Notes under the pieces: model-generated
Database searches by the model: none
Seen by the model: only the letters and a program-made list of their open reading frames with translations
Told to the model about the DNA's origin: nothing
Source: Wuchereria bancrofti
Taxonomy: Eukaryota; Nematoda; Chromadorea; Rhabditida; Onchocercidae
Length of the DNA: 64,000 bases
NCBI GenBank assembly: GCA_005281725.1
Contig: SSBO01000012.1
Location: 24,055,618 to 24,119,617 of the forward strand
Direction: 5' to 3'
Shown: positions 48,134-59,600 of the stretch, one piece after another
How positions within the stretch are numbered: the stretch's first letter is position 1
Layout: every line of letters begins with the position of its first letter
Position numbers and translations under genes: made by a program

Positions 48134-49640
48134 TTGCATAAAATGATAATACCATCATTCAAAAAGGAACATAAAATCTGACTTCCTTAAACAATAACAA
48201 TTCAATTTTGCTTTTCCTAAAATAATTCCTTACAGACATCAAAAAGATGAAAAACATAGGAAATAGAAGTATTCATAAATTTTGTAATTATAACCATTAG
48301 ATAACAGCAACCGAATAACTCTTCTTTTACTTCTTTATTGATTAAATGATAAGAAATTTATTGATATCACATTAGTATATTCAATATTGGTATAATGAAT
48401 ACATCAGTACATAATAAGTAATAACAAAATACTTAATATCAATATACGAAACAGAAATAATACACATTTTTTGGATTTTTTTTTTTTTGTAATTACAGAT
48501 TCAGTGGATAATGATCGGTACTAAGCAATAAAATGATAAAATGAGCATTTGTTGAATAATGAGTAGTTGACATTAAATTATTCGTAATCCTATTATGTAA
48601 TATAAATATCCTTCCAAAACAAAAACAATACCATTTTGCTATCACATTTATTTCAAAATCGAATTAGCTTAATAACAACACTAACAAATTTTCTCGAAAT
48701 CAAAAAATTATTAGCTAATTGATAACTAATTCTTCCCATCTAAACAATATCAAGAATCACACAATGAGAATCATCTGAATGACATCTTAATAAATTAGAA
48801 ATTATAAAACATTACTGTTTCGAAACATCTCCCATAAGTCGCTAACAGTTTGTTGGGGTTAAATTTTCCAATATATAGTTAATAACATAATTAATAATAG
48901 TTAATAACATAAATAATATATAGTTAATAACAATAATTAATAACATAGACTTTATTATATCTAGAATTTTTTTTACTCAAAAATGAAGAAACTTAGTTTT
49001 TTCCATCATAAATTCCATGGTCTATATTTTATTTATATTCTTACAACTAAATCTATATAAAAACTAGAAGCGATAACATATGTATCGTCAAATCATTTAA
49101 CTCTTCATATTATTATCTTTTGTCTTTTGAAATTACTGAATCGCTAGAGAACGTAACAAGAAAAACGTAACACCATTTTTATCATTTAAACATATAAAGC
49201 AAAATGTCTATTCTCGATAATCTTAATTAAAAAGTAGGAAAATTCAAGGGAAATGTTCCAATAAAGCATAAGATGCACATGAACTACAGATGACATTTAA
49301 TCAAAAAATCAAAAAAAAAACAATAATACAGCAACGTTGTTATCGACTGATGGCAGTAATATCAATTAAGAAAAATCCCATTTCTGCCTTTGGTATTTTT
49401 CCTATTTTTGTGCTATCCTCTTGCTGAACTATCAAAAATTCAAATGATGACTTTCGTTCAGAAAAAAAAAAAAAGAAAAAAACAGAATTTTGAAAAATAG
49501 TTTTCAAAAATATTGAAGAACTGATTAATACCAAACGAATAAGAAAAGAAATTTCTCATACCATTTTTGATTACCTTTATTAAATTTCAAGGTAAGATTA
49601 GTGCTTACCAAGTGAGAATCTTATAGACGTTCTGACTAAA
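47773..49640. other. Intergenic region between gpx and Twinkle
   Basis: About 1.9 kb, very A+T rich. It holds a TAA microsatellite near 48.1 kb and clustered TTAATAAC repeats near 48.9 kb. No exon or RNA gene could be supported. The Twinkle promoter should lie at its left end. Confidence 0.55.
48102..48133 (+). repeat. TAA trinucleotide microsatellite
   Basis: About ten uninterrupted TAA units lie in the intergenic region upstream of Twinkle. Length variation between individuals is likely. Confidence 0.95.
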
Positions 49641-51234
49641 TCATAAGTCAACATGTTCGTTCAACAATCTCACAATGTCCTTTTCTATGTCATTAGGTTG
49701 CACCGTGGGAGCATATCGTTCTACCTATAATAAGCACATTTATAATTTTCTCGCCTTCATACGGCAGAACAAGGCAGTTAAATTTTCAAAAAATTTTCTA
49801 AAATATCCTAAAAAGATATCTCATAGTAAATAAGTTGTTATAAAATTACCACTTTGCCACGTCTGTTGATAAGAAATTTAGTAAAGTTCCATTTAATAGC
49901 GTCTATTAGAGTGCCTCCTCTTTGGTTCTTTAAAAATGTATACAACGGATGTTCCTCTGGTCCATTAACATTGATTTTAGCATATAAGTCAGGCTCAAAA
50001 TTAAACGTTTCCTTCACAAAACGTTTAATTTCCTCTTCATTTCCAGGTTCCTACAAATATTTATCATCTTTAAAAATGATGATAATTGTCATCGTTAGCC
50101 TATTAGTTCCCATATGTTTTTTTTTTTTTTTAAGAACTGATTAATACCAAATGTTTTTCGTTTAAAATGAAAAAATTTCAATTGTATTTTAAATTCAAAA
50201 AAGAAAAAAAAAATATGATGAATGTACTTGTGAAGCAAATTGATTACAAGGAAAGGCAGCTATTGCTAAACCTTGTTCCTTGTATTTATCCTGCAAATTC
50301 TTCAACTGCGCATAATTTGAATGAGTAAGACCACATTGAGATGCTACATTTACTATTAGAACCACCTTGTTCCTACAATATATATTCAGCTATACTCTTC
50401 AATTTAAAAAGCACAATAGTCATTATTCATCAGTAAATTTTAGTATCCAACATAGACATTGGTTTTTAATGACAGCTGATACTTTTACTTTTTGCTTAGC
50501 TCCAGGAAGAAGATAGAAAAAGATCCCTGAACATTTTTTAAGATATTAGTCTTGTTCGTCATTAAATATCAATTCCAAATTACTTCTTTAAATGAATAAA
50601 TGGTTTGAGTACACCAACCTATATCGATTCAACGACACTTTTGCTCCATTAATATCACGAACTTCAAATTGATATATCGTATTTAATAAATCTTCTTCGG
50701 CTATAAATACACTAAACTGTAGATATTTTCAATTCATCTCGGAAATCACATATTTATTCACAGAGAGAATTGTCACTCATAAATTGGATTCAGCTTACTG
50801 AACAGCTATGCTACTTGTGATATCTAATTGGATAATCAACTTTAATAAATTTAACAATAGAATAGCTATGCTACCTGTGATATCTAATTGGATAATCAAC
50901 TTTAATAAATTTAACAATAGAATAGCTATGGTACCTGTGATATCTAATTGGATAATCAACTTTAATAAATTTAACAATAGAATAGCTATGCTACCTGTGA
51001 TATCTAATTGGATAATCAATTTTAATAAATTTAACAATATAATGCTATAAATTATAGCACGTATTGTAGTATACTTCCGACTTCTTTTCCCACATAATTT
51101 AAATCTATGCGTAAAGTAATAATAATCAAACCTTGGTATGATATAACAAATAGCGCAAGAACTAATAACTGAAGATTCGTTTTGATTCCACTCAAACATA
51201 TCAATTTCTTCCAATCCAGAAATGAACCCATCAT
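49641..51234 (-). CDS. Glutathione peroxidase, cysteine type, with N-terminal hydrophobic leader
   Basis: Reduces hydrogen peroxide and organic or lipid hydroperoxides using thiols. Five exons (51132-51234, 50619-50700, 50228-50372, 49850-50050, 49641-49724) give 204 residues. Family marks: [10 protein letters not shown] with the peroxidatic Cys75 encoded by TGT rather than a selenocysteine [15 protein letters not shown] with Gln110, and WNFTKFLI with Trp164/Asn165. The 35-residue spacing from Cys to Gln equals that of human GPX4, so it is the monomeric phospholipid-type class. The first ~35 residues include [16 protein letters not shown], which looks like a signal peptide and suggests secretion. 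There is a second ATG one codon in. It is not an obvious copy of the abundant filarial cuticular gp29 enzyme. Intron 1 contains a 4 x 60 bp tandem repeat. Confidence 0.93.
50805..51042 (-). repeat. Four tandem copies of a 60-bp unit in gpx intron 1
   Basis: Copies start at about 50805, 50865, 50925 and 50985. They are nearly identical, with one or a few substitutions each, for example CTACTTGTGA versus CTACCTGTGA. Since 60 is divisible by three and the unit lacks stops in one frame on each strand, open frames of 80 codons (+) and 139 codons (-) run through the array. It sits between well-supported gpx exons 1 and 2, so it is called intronic. Confidence 0.93.
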
Positions 51235-52407
51235 TTTATGTTTTCGTTTCCAGTTAAATGGAATATATTTTTCTAGAAGTTAATTATCATCGGATTATTG
51301 GTTATCTTTTTTGAAATATATAAATGATAGAGGAACGCTTAATACTAATTACATGCAATAAGTAGCAATACTGCTTCAAGACAAAATATAAATCGTACTG
51401 CTGAATTAATTACTTATCTTTCGGAGTAAAGTCTAATTATTAGGGAAAGTAAATTAATGGATGATAAGAAAGTTATTCATCCTCTCATATTGATCGAATT
51501 TCAATTGAAGTTCTATCTCTATTGCACAAATTATGATAATCAGAACTACTAGAAATAGAGAAAAAATGACACAATTGCGAACGCGAATAAATTTAGAAAA
51601 AAAAAAAAAAAAAAACATTGTACATTGTTTATTGGATCGATAAGCTTACCGAAAAGAAGAAACATTAGGAAGAAATGCGTATGATTAATATCATAGCATT
51701 GCTAAAGTGCAATAATTAATCACAACATTATTGCAATTTACAATTCTCTTACTTTTTTTTTCAATGACGTCACTGCATAATTTTAATGAGAATAAAAAAA
51801 TACAAATAAACAAAATGACATTTAGCACAGCAGATTTATTTTAATTAATACAAAATAAGGCATCTTAGTCTACTATCAATAGATATACAAAACTGACATC
51901 ATTCTCGATATACAAAATAGGTAACTAATACCATCACTGCTACTTATCACATACAAAAAGGGTCACATAATCATTGCATAATGAGAAGAGAGTAAGATAT
52001 ATAGTATCTAGATGTCGGAGAAAGGTATAAACATAAAAAAGGATCACAGAAAGATACCCGTTAATCAGATATATCACAGGATTAAAAGCAAATACAATGA
52101 ACTGGGAAAGAACAGTTGCATGTCAAATTAATCCAATTTTTTCTTTTTTTTTTCTTTTTGTTTTTTGTAAATTTTCTAAACTAACAATGGCTGATTGAAA
52201 TTTTCATTTTAAAACAAGTGAAAGAATTCCGAATGAAAATCGTGACATTACAATTTGTGTTGCCAAACTTCTTTTAAACACATCAAGACAATTCACTCTG
52301 AACTGCTTCGAAGCGATAAAAATTATTATGCGTAGGTAAACGTTATAATTTATCATCTCGAACAAAAACATGGTTGGAAAAAGTTTAAACCAATAAATTT
52401 CAGTATC
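51235..52407. other. Intergenic region upstream of gpx
   Basis: About 1.2 kb with a poly-A run near 51.6 kb. No coding exon, RNA gene or strong repeat was found. It should include the gpx promoter and the 3'UTR of the next gene. Confidence 0.55.
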
Positions 52408-55216
52408 CTATGCCAACAGTGTATTTCTAAAGCTGATGATTGCCGTTGTAACATTAACTATCTTCGAATATGACTTTCTGAATCCAAAATTCTCAAATTG
52501 CAAGAAATACATCAGGATACGGCGATAGTTTTCGTTGTCTTCGCCGATCCAAAATCTAAAAGTGAAGTAAATTATAACTGGCAAATGACAGCGTAATTAT
52601 CAAAAGTCATAAATTGTTTCCGTTGCTATCACTGCTCGGAAAACAATTCCAAAGCATTAAAAAAATCATTGATTTTATAACATCTTGAAAATTTCACCGA
52701 ATTCTGAGATCTACGTCGAGGACAATATTTTTGAATTGAACTGTCTCCAATAATACAGGAAGAACATCCCATTCTCCACCATTAAGATCCATAATAAATT
52801 TATCTACCCTAAGTTCATTAACAATGTCAAATATATCTGACAAAGTTATCAAAAGCCATGGATTATTATCGTTGCCATCAGGAACTGTGAAATTTTTTGA
52901 AAAATATGGTGAAATGCCGTAAGGATATACGTTTTCAGTTGAAACCAACCTGAAATAGACAAACTATAGATCATCCCTAATTTGTACAGAACAGAGTAAA
53001 ATGTTAATCTTTTAACTGCACTAATCAGCACCAATAAAAGTACCTTTTATTTGATTCCACTGGTGAAAAAAAATGAACTTTACAAGGGAGAAAATGCTCG
53101 AAATTCTCCACTACTTCAAATCCACGATAACTAAAACATAGCATTCAGAAATTAGTTACAAGCTATTAATTACTACAAAGAATTACCAATTACAATGTAT
53201 ATCACATATAAATAAACAATAGAAAACTTAGAACGTATACCTTACATATACTATAGTACATTTTTCCGTTACATTTAGCTTGCACAACAAAGGTATGCCA
53301 TTTTCAATCTCCGACACTTTATTACATCCCATATTTTCCTTCCTAAATGTTGTCAGATACTTCATAAGTCGTTTCTTCTCTTCCACTGGAGAACCTAAAT
53401 AATATATTTTTTAATGCCTATTAACAATTAAGTATTACCTGAAGCGAACAACTCTTAACATGCATAATTCTACTATCGCTGATCAAATTGTTAAAACACT
53501 ACTGACACATGTTAATCTCACAATATATGTAAACTGCAATACTAGTTTCTGCATCTCATTAATATTTCTTCTTAAGGATATTTAGTGATTATTAACCAAA
53601 GCCAAAAACAGGCAAATCCACTTGATGATGCTCCTTTTTCATGAAACTGAGTCGATAACAGCAATTACGAGTCGCTCGATCACAGCCAGAACTTGATTCA
53701 GCTCCAATAAGGGCATAATGATATTTGAAGTACATCTGATATAATAATAAATACCAATCATAAAACAAATTTTCCATATTTCTTCCAATCTCGATGGTCA
53801 GATGCAGCTGATCCGATTGCAAAACCTGCAATAACCATTACGACTTAAAGTCGTAATTTCAAATAGCGCAAAATTGCTGTAACTTCGAATAAAAACCCAA
53901 ATAAAATATTGGTGAAGACCTTCAAAACTTGTTCCATTAAGTTGGGTACATCACGAAGTTTTTGTAGTCGTGTCATTCTCGATTCTCCACTCTGAATGGG
54001 TGTATAAAAGTTGATAAATGCGATATCAAATTGCCTATGTAATAATTCACTAAATATATCATCGGAATCCCAAATACCATTATCGTTTAGATAGAAAAGA
54101 TAATGTATTTCCGCATCTGCAACGTATGCGATCAATTAAATTTTTACTTTGTTCCCTAAAAAAAAACTTTAAGAAAATCAAACGTGAAATAGATAACAAA
54201 ATAATTTAGCAAAACTTGCCGACGTTTCCTAAGTTATCAAATGCTTTGAATCCTTCAGGAACAAAAAATGTCCATCGTTCTGGGGTTACTGCAGTCAAAT
54301 AAAAAGCAAAATCATCTTGAGAACCACTAATGAACAAAGCATTGCTGAAATATTAGAAACACGTGAACCTAAACTCTCCTTAGATACCAAAATTTGAGTT
54401 GCTACATCTGATGACTTCTAAAAATTAAGCAGGTTCACCGAACAAGACTTGATAAACAAATCTTAATTGGTAACTTACATTGCTTTTTAGTTTCACTGGC
54501 CGAACATAAAATTCCAAAGAATGAATTGCGCTATATCTTAATAATTTACCATCAGTAGATAATATTTCAAATACTCGATACTTGCCACTCACTAATTCAT
54601 CCAAGTAAATGACGAAATCAAAATGAACATATATAATAACCAAAATGATTATCTCTGAAAATTACGTACCGTATTGTCTTATTCGATCTTCCATCAGTAC
54701 ATATCGTAAAAGCTCCTTTATTGTCACCAACAGTGATACCTTCTTCACATTTGTACTGCTTATGAGCTAATAATTCGTTAAGTCGTAATACCTCTGCTAT
54801 CGTATCATTGAGTTTTGGTGGTAAGAATATATCTACATCTTTCCAGTCCAGTACGGATACGTTGTTCTTCGGTATAATGCTAGAAATATAGATGATTACT
54901 CATTGATAAGCTTTGTGAAATATAGCCCAAAATTTTGCGAATATTGAAATAAACTTAATATAAGGCTAAACATTTCTAATTCATCGACTTAATTGAAAAG
55001 TTTCGAAGATTCATAAATATATAATATATCAAAGATAAATCACTCAATTAGCATAATTAACCTTCCAATAACAAACCTCTCATAGGAAAATTTCGCATTC
55101 AATAAATCAATCGATAACCATATCAAGTCATATATTACATCCAAATCTTTCACTATGAATATGATTGTACATACTGTTATCAATCTTAACACCAACAATC
55201 CATTGATATATCGCAT
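52408..55216 (-). CDS. Membrane-anchored methyltransferase-like protein (FkbM / METTL24-type)
   Basis: Eleven exons are proposed (55077-55216, 54641-54879, 54479-54591, 54369-54417, 54220-54315, 53920-54116, 53597-53825, 53241-53394, 53044-53130, 52698-52949, 52408-52555), giving about 567 residues. An N-terminal segment, [18 protein letters not shown], looks like a signal anchor, so most of the protein should be lumenal or extracellular. The C-terminal 200 residues resemble nematode SAM-methyltransferase-like proteins of the METTL24/FkbM kind: VYPYGISPY, then [20 protein letters not shown] (489-495 matches the family DxEGxEW pattern), then a hydrophobic strand. No substrate can be inferred. 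The intron after exon 5 uses a GC donor (G/GCAAGT). The small exon at 54369-54417 and the start of the next exon are the least certain parts. Confidence 0.65.
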
Positions 55217-56658
55217 TCCTGATTTCTTGATACTACCTAATACTCTTATCTTAGCATCACCGTCTAACGAAACAGCAGCAAATCATCACTAGCAGCACTT
55301 AACTGAAATAAAGATAGTAAGGTCAAAGGTTGGCACTAATGAATTTAAATTTACTAATGGAAAATTGGAGAAAGTCAAGAGTTATACAGAAGCTGTAGAA
55401 AAAAAGAAAATATTTGAGAAAAGAGGTCAAAAAATTTCTTTTGAAATTTCTTGTTCATATTTATCACATAAGTAATGGATTGATTGATTGGCTGATTGGT
55501 TTGAATTCTTCTGAATTATTTCAAACATAATTTATATTAAGAAATGAGCTGATTAACTTTGATAGAGAAATATTAATATGATCATACTTTGGAGAATAAT
55601 TCTCGAAATATACTTTCCAAGTACAACATATTGATGAATATTAGAATATTTTCTTTATACCTTTTCTGTTCAGCAGGAATATTCTCCATTGTGGAATTTC
55701 CCATTCTCGTCTAAAACACACGAAAATATAGCCAAATCAAATAAAAATCAAAAAAAAAAAGTAAATGAATTGAATAATGAAGGAAATACCCGCTTTCTAC
55801 AATTTCAAAATAGTTGCCGTCGTGAATTGGCGCAGTTGTTCAGTGTATATATATATACATATATGTATGAATTTTGCATAACGAGGAGTATAGATTCGAA
55901 AATTTTTTTAGAATTCTTTTTTTTTTTTCTTCCTTAAGATTACATTTTCGAAATATAACGTTGCATATTTTTTTTTTCTTTTCAAATCTTCCTGAAAGAA
56001 AAATATCTAGATAATATTGTGCTTATTGATCGATGTAAAATAAAAGTGACACTTGATGATGATTGATACTAATCGTACTAATTAATTGATATATTATATC
56101 ATATCATGTAGAAATTAATGATTCACATCTCTCCCACATACTCTATTCAAATTCAAAATTATATTTTAATACAATGTAGTTATATAAATACTAACAGAAA
56201 ATAATTAGCAAAAAAAAAAAAAATGAAAATTGTAGAAAGGAAGAACTTTGGAAGAAATAAGAGGCAAAAAAGCAAGTAATAGAAAACAAATGGAAAGAGT
56301 TTATTGCATAACATAGATAATGTGACTAACATTTTATTTCAAACCGTACTGCATTATAGGCTAATTATTTGCAAATAATTCAATGAACCATATCCATTAT
56401 TTGTCTACCGTAATCCCGAAATATGTCAACTAAAAATTTCAAAGAATGCAACAAGGATAGTACGGTTAAAGAAATAATAAATGTTTAATTAGGGAAAGAA
56501 CTACTAACTATTAATCATTTAAAAAAAAAAAGTTAATAATCTAAAATGATATAATATAATGTTCGAAAGACACCTTATGAAAGATTAAAATGAAAGCAAC
56601 GGATAAAGATGTAAGATAGGTAGAATATTAATTAATATTAACTTTACATGGGGATCTA
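55217..56658. other. Intergenic region between SLC26 and methyltransferase-like genes
   Basis: About 1.4 kb. A + strand open frame near 55.7-55.9 kb ends in a T/A tract, lacks family similarity and is not called. No RNA gene or strong repeat was seen. Confidence 0.55.
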
Positions 56659-59600
56659 TTATAATACATAGTCTCTATTATTTTGTTCTTTGCAAATATT
56701 CTTTTGTTTCATTTGCTGAGCATTAGCGAATAGTACTGCATCGTGAATAGATGGAAAGAAATGAGTCGATGGAATCACTTTATAGATGTTACATTTGGCG
56801 AATAATATTCGGGCTTCTGCTAAAAAATTTTTCTTCATATATTATTTTGCAACAAACATATCTCCTTTTTCATTACTTCTGACTGGTTCAAGGCAAATTT
56901 TACGTATAAATGAAATGATTAATTTCAATTCATAAATGTTATAATGTTGTGAACCTTTTGAGGCAGCCATAAATATTTCAACATTGCGATTTTTTAATTC
57001 CTGCGACAAGTCCTTCAACCTTTCAATTCCGGTATAGTCAATACATGTAAATCCCGAAGCATCAATGATCAGATAAAGTGTTTCTTTTTCATTTAACATT
57101 TTCTGCAATTTTTCATCGTTTTCAATAAAAAAAGATATGCTCATCAAATTGGCACTTAGATCTGACAAGAAATTATTTGAAGAAAAGGATGACTAACCAC
57201 TTTATCATCAACGATATCAAGAGCTTTTCTGATAAACAAATCGCTATTGAGAAAAAGTAAAGGTGCATCATAGCGATAAACCGCGATAGTGGGTGATACT
57301 AATGATCCACTGAAAATAGTTTGCACAATGTCAAATCGAATTGAAGCTAAATTCTTAGTTCCACGATTAACTCACGATTTTCATATGATGTCAATATCTA
57401 AGAACTCTTATAAAATCTTTATAATAATATGATTTTAAAGATGATGGATGTAAACGAGTCTATTTTTACCTGTAACGACAGATGTCTCTATATAGCTCGG
57501 TGTCTTTAATTCCACCAAGTGTCACAGCTTTTGGCCTGAAATATTCTGAAAGCATCTAATATATACATATAACTTTTCAAATCATTCAAATCAAGAAAAA
57601 AGCTAAAAAGTGAAATACGAAAGGAATCTTTCCAAATTTGCTCTTTAACTTCAATCATACATAAATTAATTCAATCACATATGAATCAACAACAAACAGA
57701 TCCAAACCATTGCGTGCGAATGATGACAGTTAAAATAGCAAATACTATGGCTACACCAAGACCTTGACTGACGTTCCATAGAAATGTGCCCAGAAAACTT
57801 ACTAACCAGATAAGCTGAAATTTTTAAGCAAACTAATGATAAGAATATATGATCCATTAATTTTTATCAGTATCACTCCTTCGTTAATCTTATCAATAAA
57901 ACTGAGGTGCTGAAAATGCTTTTTAATAAACTCCAGTGCACTAACCAGATCAATTTTTGAAGTTTTCCAATAGTGAACGACTTCACTAGCCTTTAAAAAC
58001 ATTCCCTGTAGAGCTACCACTATTACTGATACCAGTACACACTGAAATGATTTTAGTAAATAAAGTAAACTTTACTATTAGCATCACATAAATGATTATT
58101 GGAAAAATAAACTGTAGAATTCATAAATGATAATTATTATACAATAACTTCGCAAGCTTCAGCTCAATAATTAAAAGAAAAAAGTGAACTAATAGTAAAT
58201 ATAAGCATCACATAAATGATTATTGGCCTACCGTTGGCAAATAGTACAGCAACGGTCCAACCAACAAAATGACCAAAAGTACTACAAGTGCAGCTACAAC
58301 GCTCGAAAGCTGCAACATTATATCTAATTCAAAATAATTATGGAAGTAAAAAACTATTCTAACCAGCGATATTTATATCAGAGATAAAAACTGTTAGTCT
58401 ATGTTTAATTAACTTTTTCGTTAGAAAGAGAAGACCTAACCTCAGAGGTAGCACCTAGTTCCGAATTCATGAGAGCACGTGATAAACTTGCACTTGCAGG
58501 ATGACAACTTAGGAAGCCACCCACCAATTGGCATAGTACCATTGCTTTCAATTCCTACAAATTATTAATTCATTGAAAATATTCATTTGATTGTTCAAAT
58601 TGATCAAATCAAAAATATCACCTTGAAATAACATTACTTAAAGCTCAAGAATGAAATAATTGAAATGACTAAACATATACATAACATGATTCAATCCTAA
58701 CAAAATTATTCCTAGCAGCAGGAAAGCAAAGTGAAACAATAGTTATACATATTTAAGAGAATTGGAAATTCAACAAAGAATAAAATTATACCTGACTGGG
58801 ATTAATATGATATCCATGTTTCTTCGCAAATACTTTTCCTACAGATGCTGTAAAGGAATAGATTACTATAGCGATTACTATTGCATCCAAAATAAAGGCG
58901 CTAAAATGTCTGAATTCTGGCAGTGTTGGCATTGGTAACCTATAAAATTACTTAAATTACCAGTATAAATACATGATTTATTCATTCATCATAACATTTT
59001 CTTAGTTATATTAACAATCTAAAAGTGAATAAATACGCATGTAGTTTAACTTTTGGAAACAACTTTGCAGTAGAATGAAATATATCTAACATTATGCCAA
59101 AAAAAAGAAAAAAAAAAGTTGTTTAAAAAAGTAAGAAAGTCGAATAGGACCGCTATGATATGATGCAAATATTAATTGCATTTGTTTTAAAAAACATCTA
59201 AATGATAAGAATCTGAATAAATAATGAAAATAATGATAATAAATTCAAAAAGACATGAAGAACCAACTTCGACGGTATAAATCCAACAACAGCAACTTTT
59301 TGTTTCACATTTAATTCAAGCATATAAGTCACCAACGTGCCGAATATCATCTAAATTATTCGTAATAGTACAAGAAATCCATAAAGAAAGTTGCAAACAT
59401 ATATAAAGCAATATTCGTAATACTTAAGTTTCTTAATAATGCAAAAAAAAAAACATATAAATATCTAAAATTATCAGCATTAAAGTAGAAAATTTTCTGT
59501 CATTCATTGTTTAATAAAACAGGTTGTTGCAGAAATTTGATAGCAGCGGCAACAATTTAAATAGGAAAGAACTAAACTAAAAAATATTTGGATTACCTAC

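Noticed and set aside
50795..51214. 139-codon - strand open frame with repeated Leu/Ile units
   Set aside because: It arises from the stop-free 60-bp tandem repeat inside a gpx intron. The reading frame overlapping gpx exon 1 is not the one that yields a peroxidase leader.
55816..55850. Second TTGGCGCAGTT A-box-like match
   Set aside because: There is no closable D-arm, anticodon arm or T-arm around it, so it is probably chance.
57103..57168. Extra upstream coding part of the SLC26 STAS exon
   Set aside because: Using the AG near 57162 would leave a 36-nt intron and a phase clash. The AG before 57102 restores frame and the STAS alignment.
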